The notes under the pieces are model-generated. The model made no database searches and was not told the DNA's origin. It worked only from the letters and a program-made list of their open reading frames with translations. The position numbers and the translations under genes were made by a program. DNA of 64,000 nucleotides from Paenibacillus donghaensis. GTDB lineage: Bacteria; Bacillota; Bacilli; Paenibacillales; Paenibacillaceae. Positions within the stretch are counted from its first letter, which is position 1. Each line of letters opens with the position of its first letter. The DNA is taken from the NCBI RefSeq assembly GCF_002192415.1, contig NZ_CP021780.1:2914001-2978000 (forward strand), in the 5' to 3' direction. Positions 9,921 through 18,511 of this stretch are shown piece by piece.

Positions 9921-10029
9921 AGCTTGATAAACTAATAATCAACCAAATCAAACTAATTACAGCAGCAGCTAATGCAACAAAGGGGCTGAGGGGCCAGAAG
10001 AGCAAGCTGGATAATAGTAGCAAAACCAA

Positions 10030-10200
10030 ATAAAGCTTTGCGAATACGCTTCGGAGGTTCAAGGTTGTTTTGCAGTTGAGACGGGACCTGAAACAGCTGC
10101 TCATCTCAAAACATTTCTTGATAATATCGGCATGAAAGTTATTCGAACAGATGAAAGTCCGCGTAAATGGCGGACTTTTTTTATTGGTAGATTTATCCAC
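10030..10200 (+). other. Unassigned open fragment in a 380-base gap
   Basis: The 9921-10307 gap holds no complete gene. An open stretch of about 55 codons without a proper start (reading ...EYASEVQGCFAVETG... to a TAA near 10201) suggests the tail of a lost gene. An intrinsic terminator lies within its end, which argues that the true stop may have been earlier. I do not recognise the family. Confidence 0.25.
10156..10182 (+). terminator. Rho-independent terminator
   Basis: AGTCCGC (10156-10162) pairs with GCGGACT (10170-10176) and is followed by a run of seven T. It ends transcription from the alkylation repair gene or the remnant before it. Confidence 0.8.
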
Positions 10201-10307
10201 TAAGATAATTGCTGATTCCTATTGTAATTTCAGTCTTTAGTAGTAGGTCAACGATGATGAGGTATGTATAATTAGGAATTGAAAGGAGAGTCGTAACATA
10301 AATCCAG

Positions 10308-11220
10308 TTGGGCATTTTTATAGACAAATTGGGGGTTGAAAAGAAGCAGCCTTCTAGCATGCGATTGTTTAAGCATCATGTTCCAGAAGAACAGCTGCAG
10401 CAAGGGATGGCTCTATTCCAATCGCTGATGGCCATCTTCATGGTGCTTGGCCCTATGCTTGGCACCTTCATTTACAGCACCTTTGGCCTTGAAACATCGA
10501 TCGCTGTAATGGGCGTGGTTTTTCTGCTTTCTGCACTCGTCCTTATTCGCCTGCCTGAGGATAATATGGAACCACAGACGGTCGCTGTAAAAGGGCAGTT
10601 CCGTAAAGATTTCATTGAGGGCTTCCGCTATGTCTGGCAAAGCCAAGTGCTGCGTATGCTCGGACTCGCGTTTATTCTCGCGGGACTCGCTGTTGGCGTA
10701 GCCCAAGCGCTCAACCTGTTTATCGTAACGGAGCGGCTGGGCAGGAGTGAGGAGTTCCTGCAATATCTGCTGATGGTGAATGGCGCAGCCATGCTGATCG
10801 GGGGCGGGATCGTAGCCGTCTTCGCGAAGCGGGTTCCGCCGCAGCTTCTTCTTGCGATAGGCATGCTGGCAGGCGCGGTCTGCACAGCCATTGTCGGGTA
10901 TTCGACGAGCGTTCCGGTCACGCTGACCGGTTCAATTTCTGAATGGTCTTGCTTTCCCTTGCATTCATATCGGGATCAGCACAATGATTCTGAAATGGTC
11001 ACATGCTTCCATTGTCGGCCGGGTGAATGGGGTGCTGAATCCGATGTTCGTTGGCATGATGGTCGTTTCCATGTCTTTCGCTGGCGCGTTAAAGGATGCA
11101 TTTTCGCTGGGTACGATCTATAGCGGAGCAGGATTATTATTTCTTCTTGGCGCACTGGTCATGCTGCCGATCATGAACCAAAAAGCGCCGGATAACGCAC
11201 ATACTGCACAAAAGAGATAA
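10308..11220 (+). pseudogene. Broken MFS transporter gene
   Basis: The reading frame resembles 12-helix MFS drug-efflux proteins, but two lesions are visible. First, a short N-terminal piece (GIFIDKLGVEKK, like the first cytoplasmic loop) is joined directly to a central segment (SMRLFKHHVPEEQLQQGMAL), so roughly the first five helices are missing. Second, the frame shifts around 10930-10945: the family-like segment NGLAFPCIHIGISTM continues in another frame, with the end of the protein at 11220. No intact start and membrane bundle can be made, so a functional transporter is unlikely. Confidence 0.75.
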
Positions 11221-11277
11221 TATCGCAATATCATTCTTTAATTAAACAAAAAACCAAAGAAAAAAAGAGAGGTTTAT

Positions 11278-12168
11278 ATGACTTATTATCAATTAGTAAG
11301 TGACTACAAGGACATTAAAACATATAAGGAAAGCTTTAATGAATTGGCTAAAATGGTATTTGGGCTTGATTTCAAAAAATGGTATGAAAAGGGGTACTGG
11401 AACGACAAATATATATGTTATTCATACATTGATGGAGATAAAGTAATAGCAAATGCTTCCATAAACAAAATGACATTAGTATCTAGTGGTAAAGAGTACA
11501 ATGCCATCCAAGTGGGCACAGTTATGACGCATCCCGACTACCGTAATCAAGGATTATCGGGAAAACTGATGAACCATATTATTGAGAAATATGAACAAGA
11601 ATACGACTTTATTTACTTATTTGCCAATGAATCGGTTCTAGACTTTTATCCTAGATTTGGGTTTGGAAAAGTGCAAGAAAGTAGTTTCTCGCTGAACGTG
11701 TCAGATCTGAAAACACAAACAGCAACAACACATTCTATACGTAGGTTAGATACGGATAACCCAGACGATTTTCAAATGATGGAGCAGTTTGCTGCGGAAA
11801 GAATACCTGTATCTCCAATAATGGGAGTGAAGAATAATGAACATCTATTGATGTTTTACTTTATCTTAGCATTTAATGATGCTATTTATTACATCGAAGC
11901 TATTGATGCCATTGTTATTTTTCAGCAAGAGGATAAGAATCTTCATATTTTTGATATTATCAGCAAACAAAAAGTTGATTACGATTTTATTATAAATAGC
12001 ATTGTTTCTGCTGATACAGAGATCATTCATTTTTATTTCACAACAGATTACGAGAATGAGAACCTTTATACAGCGTTCATAACAGAGAGTGACGATACAT
12101 TGTTTGTTCGTCCGTTATTTGTAGATGGGACAAGACATTTCTTGCTCCCATTAACTTCACATTCCTAA
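11278..12168 (+). CDS. GNAT-family N-acetyltransferase
   Basis: 296 residues. The acetyl-CoA binding motif is seen in VGTVMTHPDYRNQGLSGKLM (about residues 80-99, with RNQGLSG as the pyrophosphate loop), followed by FYPRFGFGK, both typical of the GNAT fold. The C-terminal half is longer than in minimal GNATs and may be a second, degenerate domain, as in Eis-like proteins. AGAGAGG precedes the ATG. The gene is much richer in A and T than its neighbours and sits between a pseudogene and a mobile element, which suggests transfer. The acceptor substrate is unknown. Confidence 0.75.
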   Translation: MTYYQLVSDYKDIKTYKESFNELAKMVFGLDFKKWYEKGYWNDKYICYSYIDGDKVIANASINKMTLVSSGKEYNAIQVGTVMTHPDYRNQGLSGKLMNHIIEKYEQEYDFIYLFANESVLDFYPRFGFGKVQESSFSLNVSDLKTQTATTHSIRRLDTDNPDDFQMMEQFAAERIPVSPIMGVKNNEHLLMFYFILAFNDAIYYIEAIDAIVIFQQEDKNLHIFDIISKQKVDYDFIINSIVSADTEIIHFYFTTDYENENLYTAFITESDDTLFVRPLFVDGTRHFLLPLTSHS

Positions 12169-12239
12169 TGGGTATTGGTGCTATATGCAATGGACTATAC
12201 CAAAAAGCATATACCAACAGCCGATAGAACTGTTAGATA

Positions 12240-12381
12240 AAGCAATTGTTACTACTTAGAGCCCCTTTTTTTTCATGTGTTACTCGTCCGATCCTCTCCT
12301 ACCACACCGCGCGACAAGGAGGCTAACCTTCTCGAGTAACCTTCTATATCCTCGCAGGGTCCTAAGTAGTAACAAGCAATT
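12240..12381. mobile_element. Small non-autonomous element, 12-bp TIRs, 8-bp target duplication (copy 1)
   Basis: The element spans 12248-12373 (126 bp). Its ends are perfect inverted repeats, GTTACTACTTAG and CTAAGTAGTAAC. Both sides carry the same 8-base sequence AAGCAATT (12240-12247 and 12374-12381), an exact target site duplication. It has no coding capacity. The left ~70 and right ~35 bases match the ends of the larger copy at 19626-20042. It occupies most of the gap between the acetyltransferase and the serine hydrolase; nothing else is seen in that gap. Confidence 0.85.
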
Positions 12382-12410
12382 AAAACAAGTCCTACGTGGG
12401 AAAGATTGCT

Positions 12411-14474
12411 TTATAATAAGGGCCGTGTCTTCATACTAATCTGAAAAACATCCCCCGCCTCGCCGCCTAAAACAATCATCCCGCCTTCTGGGAGGACTAC
12501 CGACTTAGCTTTATTGACGATAGAGGAGTACACAAGCATCCCATTCTCATCGTAAACGGCGAATCCTCCGCTTGCCGGAGCATCAACGCTCATGGCTTTA
12601 GTAGCCGATTTGGCATCGATCTTGAACCATACAGCGTGACCGCTTTTCTCAATCGTGCTGATCGATGTTTTTCCGCCGTAGATCGGGTTAACGGCATCTT
12701 CACTAAGGTAAGATTGCCCATCTATCGTCAAATACTCTTTGTTGTTCACAGTATGGAAGTTCAAATCGAAGGCATCTCTACCGTTCATAACCGGAATTTC
12801 TACGGCATTTACGGCTCTATGCTCATCAACAATTTTAGTGCCTGATGCATAGCCGTTTTCACTATCCACAGCTATATTCCTGACTAAGAAGGTAGGGGAG
12901 AGATAGAATAAAGAATTGATCTTTTCTCCCAACTCATAGTAATTTTTACCGTTTCTTTTTTCCCATGCAGCTTTCGTTGCCGGCTGAAGAGGATTGGCAT
13001 CCAGCTTCTGATATTCATAGGCGACCATAAGCGTTTGCCCAATTCCGGGAATTTCCACATAGGTGTTAAGCTTGAAATAAGTTTTTCCATTCGATTGTTT
13101 GTCAAAGCTTATCGTCACATTTCCATCGTTGTTTTTGAATTGTCCTTTGCCCGTATACACATAGGTTTGTGGCGGGATAATCCCCCCGACTAGAGCGGGC
13201 AGCTTCATCTCTCCGTTCTTAATCTCCACATCTATCGTTGTGCCAACTGTGCCGTATAATCCAGAATAAGCGAGCTGCTCCGCCGGCATGTTGACCTTGA
13301 CGGAAGGTTCAAAGGTTCGATCCGGCAAAATCTTTTGGATCTTGCCTTTGTCCTGCAAATATTCCAATAGAACGTTAGAAGCAAAAACACTGTTATACAG
13401 CGAGTTCCCGCCCGATGACAGGACAGCGATCGAAATATTATGTTCAGGCAATGTAGTCAAAGTAGCGTGATACATTACGGTATCCCCGCCTTTGGATAAT
13501 GCTTTGATATCGTAATCATCAAACGGGGCCAAGCTGACGGCATCCCAGCCAAGACCATAGTTAAAGCTGTTTGTTTCCTCTGGTACCCAAATGCCTTTTC
13601 TATATTCTGCGCTTTGCATGGCGGCAGCCGATTTCTCAGATAAAATATTTGTTCGATTTCCGATCAATAAATCTCCGAAAACGGCTAGTTCTTCAGCAGT
13701 GGAGTAGATCCCGCCTGCACCAATGACGTTGGCATTCTCAACGGGCAAAGCCTGTTCCATCGTAGGGTAATAGGTTTTCGCCAGTTTTTCTCTGTCAAAA
13801 GCGCTAAGCGGCGTTTGGGTGGAGATGAATTTCAGCGGCTGGTTAATCTTCTGATCCAGAAAATCCGTGTAGCTTAAGCCGCTTACTCGTTCAACCAGGA
13901 TCTCCAATAGCTGGAATCCATCGTTGCAATACACTGAATATTCACCCGGTTTGGACTTTAGGTGCTCTGATTGCAGCCTCAATAATAATTCATCACGGTT
14001 CCGGGTGTCATTGTCATCGAACAACATGCTATTGGCATAATGACTGCCGTAAAGACCTGAGGAATGATTCATGAGCATCCGCGGCGTAATTTCCTTATAT
14101 CTTTCATCCGCCATGCTGAAATCCTTGATATAGGTGACAAGCGGTTGATCGATATCAATTTTGTTGGCATCAGCCAGCATCATCGCTGCAGCCGTTACAT
14201 ACATTTTGCTGACCGATCCGATGCCGAACATCGTATCCTTTGTAATTGGAGCGTGGGTGGCTTTATCGCGGACACCTGTGCCGTCGGATAATACAATCGC
14301 TCCCTTGTCCATAATGGCGTACTGCAAGCCGCTCACCCCATAGTCGGACACGATTTTTGCAGCCAGTTTTTGAGCCTTCTGCTGTACGGTTTCCTTACTG
14401 ATTTGTGCTGCAGCCGAACTCATGGGTACGACCACAAGCATGGCAGTCATTACTACAGCAATGATTTTTTTCAT
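12411..14474 (-). CDS. Secreted serine hydrolase, beta-lactamase/penicillin-binding fold with long C-terminal region
   Basis: 687 residues. A signal peptide covers about residues 1-23 (MKKIIAVVMT...SSAAAQ, no lipobox). The first ~390 residues are a class C beta-lactamase-like serine hydrolase (PF00144): SVSK at 87-90 gives the nucleophile Ser87 and Lys90, and YCN at 182-184 is the second motif. The C-terminal ~290 residues have beta-rich character and no recognised motif; such extensions occur in esterase/D-aminopeptidase relatives. AAGGAGG lies eight bases before the ATG. It acts outside the cell as an esterase or peptidase; true beta-lactamase activity is not implied. Confidence 0.85.
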   Translation of the reverse strand: MKKIIAVVMTAMLVVVPMSSAAAQISKETVQQKAQKLAAKIVSDYGVSGLQYAIMDKGAIVLSDGTGVRDKATHAPITKDTMFGIGSVSKMYVTAAAMMLADANKIDIDQPLVTYIKDFSMADERYKEITPRMLMNHSSGLYGSHYANSMLFDDNDTRNRDELLLRLQSEHLKSKPGEYSVYCNDGFQLLEILVERVSGLSYTDFLDQKINQPLKFISTQTPLSAFDREKLAKTYYPTMEQALPVENANVIGAGGIYSTAEELAVFGDLLIGNRTNILSEKSAAAMQSAEYRKGIWVPEETNSFNYGLGWDAVSLAPFDDYDIKALSKGGDTVMYHATLTTLPEHNISIAVLSSGGNSLYNSVFASNVLLEYLQDKGKIQKILPDRTFEPSVKVNMPAEQLAYSGLYGTVGTTIDVEIKNGEMKLPALVGGIIPPQTYVYTGKGQFKNNDGNVTISFDKQSNGKTYFKLNTYVEIPGIGQTLMVAYEYQKLDANPLQPATKAAWEKRNGKNYYELGEKINSLFYLSPTFLVRNIAVDSENGYASGTKIVDEHRAVNAVEIPVMNGRDAFDLNFHTVNNKEYLTIDGQSYLSEDAVNPIYGGKTSISTIEKSGHAVWFKIDAKSATKAMSVDAPASGGFAVYDENGMLVYSSIVNKAKSVVLPEGGMIVLGGEAGDVFQISMKTRPLL

Positions 14475-14586
14475 GTTAACTTCCTCCTTAGGATCCTTTA
14501 CCGGAATTTACCGGATTTAATGGGCTGTATTCAGCATACAAGAGAGGAGGCAGGTATATGCAAAAACACCCCGAAACGTCAAAAAA

Positions 14587-14618
14587 CAATCCCTAAACAA
14601 CAGCATGTTTAGGGATTG
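14587..14618 (-). terminator. Rho-independent terminator of the LytTR/GHKL operon
   Basis: CAATCCCTAAACA (14587-14599) pairs perfectly with TGTTTAGGGATTG (14606-14618). On the minus strand the stem is followed by TTTTTT. It lies directly after the stop of the GHKL kinase gene. Confidence 0.9.
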
Positions 14619-14623
14619 CTCGT

Positions 14624-15907
14624 TCAAAAAGGCAGCATGACCATATTGTGAAAGGTTTTTTGCTTGGTTTCAATAGTCATATGGCCGCCGTATTTATCGC
14701 ATATTCTGGTGATATTCGTGAGACCGATACCATGGTTCTCCGGGTTTGGCTTTTGGCTGCGTAAAAGGGCGACATCATGTTCCATATAATTAACAATGTG
14801 TATGAACAGGGCAGTGTCATTGGAAAATATAGTGATCTCCACGTACCGGTCCTCTGCGATTTTCACCTGTTTGGAGGCTTCTATCGCATTATCCAGCATA
14901 TTTCCGAGTACGACACATAAGTCATAACGATCTATCGAGATCTCAGGAGAATACAAGTTCAGCTTCGTTTCAATGCGTATGCCATTCGCTTGTCCGATAT
15001 TAAGCGTGTTTGTAACGAGGGCATCTATCACTAAATGGCCTGTATTTACCCGTTGGTAGGCGCCTTCAACTTTGTTTAACGTCGTTCGGATATGCTCTAG
15101 TGCTGCTGCCAGCTCATTTCGCTTGATGCACTCTTCGATATAGAGTAACTGCTGGTTCGTGTCGTGGATTATTCTTTTGACCGATTTAAAGCTGTGCACA
15201 GTTTTTTCGTAATTTGCATCCTGATAGTTCATTTGCTGCTCCAGACGGGCATTTTCATGCTTGAATTGAAATTTATCAATAATCGTATCAAAAATGTAGA
15301 TGATCATCACGTTTGTAAAAAGAAACCCAATAGCGGAAATAAAATAATGGATGTTCATCTCATTGTAATACGTGAGTACATTAAGCTGGTAGATGCTGAT
15401 GATAGGGATAAGTATTAATAATATATAGTAACGATAATGCAAGGAGAAGCTTCTGCGTTTGGCGATCAGCCGAATAATCAGGATAACGGCAAACATAATC
15501 GTGAAGCTGAGCAGGATTACCTTGAGTAACAGGAACTGGTTCTGTTCATCTATAGAATCAAGACTGCTAAGGTCAACCATATCCAACAGATAAAAACAAT
15601 AGACCGAAATCATATTAACGATAGACATTAACACCCCATAAAGCACGGTGAAAATAATCTTTGTTTTGATTTCCACGTTATAGACTAATGCCAAACTGAA
15701 AATGACCACTAAAGCCAGGAACGAAGAGATCACAAAAGAATCCGGAACGGATAAATAAATGTAACCAAGTACTCCGAAAACCATAAAGTACATCCACTTC
15801 TTATGCTTTTGGGCAGATTTGCCGAACACCGAGTTAAAGAAATAAATGATCTGAAGGCACATCACAACCTCAACACACAGCACAATCATCCAGTAGTTCG
15901 TGATCAT
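14624..15907 (-). CDS. GHKL sensor histidine kinase, AgrC-like
   Basis: 427 residues. Six or seven hydrophobic helices fill about residues 5-215, followed by a coiled stretch, a phosphoacceptor-like segment RIIHDTNQQLLYIEE, the N box VLGNMLDNAIEAS and the G box NHGIGLTNI. This is the layout of peptide-pheromone kinases such as AgrC and of related GHKL proteins. Its start lies one base after the stop of the LytTR gene, so the two are translationally linked. Unusually, that regulator has no receiver domain, so normal phosphotransfer cannot occur within the pair. No AgrB/AgrD-type genes are adjacent. Confidence 0.85.
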   Translation of the reverse strand: MITNYWMIVLCVEVVMCLQIIYFFNSVFGKSAQKHKKWMYFMVFGVLGYIYLSVPDSFVISSFLALVVIFSLALVYNVEIKTKIIFTVLYGVLMSIVNMISVYCFYLLDMVDLSSLDSIDEQNQFLLLKVILLSFTIMFAVILIIRLIAKRRSFSLHYRYYILLILIPIISIYQLNVLTYYNEMNIHYFISAIGFLFTNVMIIYIFDTIIDKFQFKHENARLEQQMNYQDANYEKTVHSFKSVKRIIHDTNQQLLYIEECIKRNELAAALEHIRTTLNKVEGAYQRVNTGHLVIDALVTNTLNIGQANGIRIETKLNLYSPEISIDRYDLCVVLGNMLDNAIEASKQVKIAEDRYVEITIFSNDTALFIHIVNYMEHDVALLRSQKPNPENHGIGLTNITRICDKYGGHMTIETKQKTFHNMVMLPF

Positions 15908-15908
15908 A

Positions 15909-16247
15909 TCAATGGACCTTCATAATCATAAATTTGGTGTAACAATCTTTAACCTCTTTCATTTTAGAGCGGCCGATCGGCAGCTCAATCCCACCCGACA
16001 TAAGCACAACTCCGCTGGCGAACTTCCGCACATGAAGCAGATTGATAATGACGGAACGGTGGATTTGCAGGAAGTTGTTGTCTTTGAGTGCCAGCGCATA
16101 ATCGGCAAGGATGCCTTTGCTTTCATAGATTTGATTGAGGGTGATAAAATTCAGCTTGCTTTTTATGGTTAAGCTTTTAGCAGCTTCGATCGCAATGATG
16201 TCATCATGCTTCAGAACAACTTCTTCATAGGCCGACTTGATGACCAT
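15909..16247 (-). CDS. Stand-alone LytTR DNA-binding protein without receiver domain
   Basis: 112 residues that are almost entirely a LytTR domain (PF04397): IIAIEAAKSLTIKS, FLQIHRSVIINLLHV and a final LPIGRSKMKEVKDCY. Typical LytTR response regulators are about 240 residues with an N-terminal receiver; here it is absent. The frame stays open only 15 codons upstream of the ATG, to a TGA at 16293-16295. The Shine-Dalgarno is weak, and a 12-base palindrome (16258-16269) lies just before the start. It is co-transcribed with the GHKL kinase and divergent from the siderophore lipoprotein gene. It binds DNA as a transcription regulator; targets are unknown. Confidence 0.85.
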   Translation of the reverse strand: MVIKSAYEEVVLKHDDIIAIEAAKSLTIKSKLNFITLNQIYESKGILADYALALKDNNFLQIHRSVIINLLHVRKFASGVVLMSGGIELPIGRSKMKEVKDCYTKFMIMKVH

Positions 16248-16257
16248 AAACTTTTTA

Positions 16258-16269
16258 TCAAGCGCTTGA
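16258..16269. promoter_or_regulatory. 12-base perfect palindrome before the LytTR gene
   Basis: TCAAGCGCTTGA lies 11 bases upstream of the LytTR start on the minus strand, where a ribosome binding site would be. It could be an operator or could restrict translation. Its function is not shown. Confidence 0.35.
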
Positions 16270-16384
16270 AAGTAATTTTGGTCTTGAATAAATCACTTTT
16301 GGATGAAATGCACATTTAAATCCCTCAAGTGCGTGCGGATAGGAGACTTTGTTAGCAATAGTATTCAAATCGTAATGTTTCTGA

Positions 16385-16410
16385 TATACTCTAAACGTAA
16401 TGATTACTAT
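16385..16410 (+). promoter_or_regulatory. Candidate promoter with Fur-like site for the siderophore operon
   Basis: TATACT at 16385-16390 is a plausible -10 box. Immediately downstream, GTAATGATTAC (16397-16407) is a perfect palindrome around one G and matches the core TAATnATTA of the Fur 7-1-7 box. Iron-dependent repression is inferred from this and from the gene content. Confidence 0.45.
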
Positions 16411-16438
16411 TAAGTTGCAGACAAGGAGACTTAACACA

Positions 16439-17464
16439 ATGAAGAGTACGAGAAGGCTTGTTATCAGCATACTGTTAACTGTTTCCATGTTAATAACTGC
16501 ATGTAGCAATGAGGCAGACGAAGAGACGGCAGCTACGCAGCAGCCGGAGCCGGCGGCAACCCAATTGGCTGCGGAAGCACCAGCAGATTCGTTCGAACCG
16601 CATCAAATTGTTGATGCGTCGGGAGAGGAGCTTGAATTCAGTAAGAAAGTAGAGAAGGTAGCCTGCGTGGTCTCCCTTTGCGTTGATATATTGGCGGAAC
16701 TTGGACTTGAGCCGATTGCGATTGCAGAGAGCGGTGTGCGCACCATTGCCACTGAGGACGAGTTCTACGGGGAGCATGGTAAAGCTTTCGCATCGATTGG
16801 CGGCAGCTTTTTTGAACCTAATCTGGAGGACATCGTAACAGTGAAGCCTGATCTCGTCATTGGTCTGCTTGGAGTACACGATGCCTTGCGTGAAGGACTA
16901 ACAGGTGTAGCGCCCGTTTATTTGGCTGGGCCCAAGACGTATACAGATTCCCTTGCGATTCTAGAGACGATTGGGAAGCTTACAGGAAGAACCGCCGAAG
17001 CTAAGGCGGCGGCAGAGAAGTTTCTGGACAAGCTTGATGAGGCGAAACAGAAAGCGCCCAAGGACAAAAAGGCACTTATAATGTATGGCTCTGATGTCAA
17101 TTTTTCTATTGTAACCGATAGCGGTCTTGGCGGCTCAATACTGAAGGAAGTAAGCGATTACCCCTTTAAGGTTAATGATCCGTCCGAAGATCCCTATGGG
17201 GAAGGCAGTGTTCAGTATTCATTGGAGAAACTGTTGGAAGAGGACCCTGATGTAATTTTTGTAGAAAGCTATTCCTACAGCCCGGGCACAAAGACCTTAT
17301 CCGAGCAAATGGGGGAGTTGCCGTTATGGAGCAAGCTTACGGCCGTTAAGGAACAACAAGTGATCGAAGTTCGTTCTCCCATCTGGGGAGACGGTCGCGG
17401 TACCCGTTCGCTCGGTATTCTCTTGGACGAATCGCTGGCAGCCTTATACCCGGATCTGTTCTAG
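16439..17464 (+). CDS. Siderophore-type ABC transporter lipoprotein (FecB/FepB family)
   Basis: About 341 residues. The lipoprotein signal MKSTRRLVISILLTVSMLIT ends at a lipobox LITAC, so the mature protein is anchored by Cys on the outer face of the membrane. After an acidic, Ala/Pro-rich linker comes a periplasmic-binding protein fold of the PF01497 family (VEKVACVVSLCVDILAELGLEP, KPDLVIGLLG). I chose the ATG at 16439 because AAGGAGA precedes it and the signal peptide begins there; an ATG at 16400 lies inside the promoter region. It captures a ferric siderophore or haem-like ligand for the two permeases downstream. Confidence 0.88.
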   Translation: MKSTRRLVISILLTVSMLITACSNEADEETAATQQPEPAATQLAAEAPADSFEPHQIVDASGEELEFSKKVEKVACVVSLCVDILAELGLEPIAIAESGVRTIATEDEFYGEHGKAFASIGGSFFEPNLEDIVTVKPDLVIGLLGVHDALREGLTGVAPVYLAGPKTYTDSLAILETIGKLTGRTAEAKAAAEKFLDKLDEAKQKAPKDKKALIMYGSDVNFSIVTDSGLGGSILKEVSDYPFKVNDPSEDPYGEGSVQYSLEKLLEEDPDVIFVESYSYSPGTKTLSEQMGELPLWSKLTAVKEQQVIEVRSPIWGDGRGTRSLGILLDESLAALYPDLF

Positions 17465-17479
17465 GAGGCAGTGAACCCT

Positions 17480-18511
17480 ATGCGAGCAGAACAACAGTTG
17501 TCTATGGTCGGAAGAAGAAGTTTTCTTCTTCCGATTTTTATATTCGGTTCGCTGCTGGCAGTGGCAGCAATAATTAATGTAAGCTCAGGTGCGCCGGAAA
17601 TATCCTTGCAGGAACTGGCGGGCATAATTCTTTTCCGGACAGGCAGTGAACTGCAGCTTACAGTGATCTGGGATATGAGAATTCCCCGCATCATACTAGG
17701 ACTGCTTGTCGGTATGATGCTTGGGGCTGCAGGCACACTTATGCAGGCTGCAATGAACAACAAGCTGGCAGGACCCGAGCTGCTGGGTGTATCCTCGGGA
17801 GCTTCACTTGCAATGGCTGCAGTCACCGTGCTGCATTTGCCGGTTGCAGTCATTATACATCCGGTAATAGCCTTGTTCGGCGGTCTTGCCGGCGGTCTTT
17901 GTGTCGTGCTGTCGGCAAGGGGCAGCCGCGGTACAGCAGGCATGCTTCTGATCGGCATGTCTGTATCCGCTATTCTAAACGGACTGCTCATTGTTCTGAT
18001 TGCACTGGCGACAAGCAATGACGTTAATCTTCTCTACACCTACTTGCTCGGCTCGCTGGCCAACCGCAGCTGGGAGCATGTCATTCGTATGCTGCCATGG
18101 ACCCTTGTCGTGCTGCCTATCGCCTTCTTGTTCACCCGTACGCTTAATTTGCTGCAGCTTGGCGATGAAACAGCCTCGGGGCTGGGAGTAAAAGTGCTAC
18201 GGGCACGTATTCTTATACTTGCCGTGTGTACGGGACTGGTAGCCATAACGGTTGCCCAATGCGGTCCTATTGGCTATATCGCCTTAATTGCGCCCCATTT
18301 CATCCGCTCCATGCTGGGAACACTGGATACACGCCAGGTCCTGCCGTTAGCCGTGTTAGCCGGGGGTGTACTGCTGGTGGCGGCAGATACGGTAGCCCGT
18401 TTGCTGTTCTATCCCTTGGAAATTCCCGTCGGGGTGTGGACCACGCTGCTGGGCGGCGGATTGTTTCTGATGCTGTTGGTGAAGCGGCAAAGAGGCGGAA
18501 ACAATGAGTAA
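17480..18511 (+). CDS. FecCD-family siderophore permease 1
   Basis: About 343 residues with nine or ten predicted membrane helices and the family motifs RIPRIILGLLVGMMLGAAGT, GPELLGVSSGASLA and GPIGYIALIAPHF. A GTG at 17471 is too close to AGGAGG (17463-17468), so the ATG at 17480 is preferred. It follows the lipoprotein gene by 15 bases and overlaps the second permease by eight bases. The two permeases are expected to form the transmembrane heterodimer. Confidence 0.9.
   Translation: MRAEQQLSMVGRRSFLLPIFIFGSLLAVAAIINVSSGAPEISLQELAGIILFRTGSELQLTVIWDMRIPRIILGLLVGMMLGAAGTLMQAAMNNKLAGPELLGVSSGASLAMAAVTVLHLPVAVIIHPVIALFGGLAGGLCVVLSARGSRGTAGMLLIGMSVSAILNGLLIVLIALATSNDVNLLYTYLLGSLANRSWEHVIRMLPWTLVVLPIAFLFTRTLNLLQLGDETASGLGVKVLRARILILAVCTGLVAITVAQCGPIGYIALIAPHFIRSMLGTLDTRQVLPLAVLAGGVLLVAADTVARLLFYPLEIPVGVWTTLLGGGLFLMLLVKRQRGGNNE

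Noticed and set aside
9895..10200. 101-codon minus-strand frame with a hydrophobic stretch
   Set aside because: It overlaps the end of the alkylation repair gene, has no family features or ribosome binding site, and spans a plus-strand terminator.
12411..14474. Calling the serine hydrolase an antibiotic-resistance beta-lactamase
   Set aside because: SxxK and YxN motifs are shared by many esterases and peptidases, and the long C-terminal region is unlike resistance enzymes.
16258..16509. 83-codon minus-strand frame upstream of the LytTR gene
   Set aside because: It runs through the promoter and signal-peptide region of the siderophore lipoprotein gene; the hydrophobic part is the reverse complement of that signal peptide.
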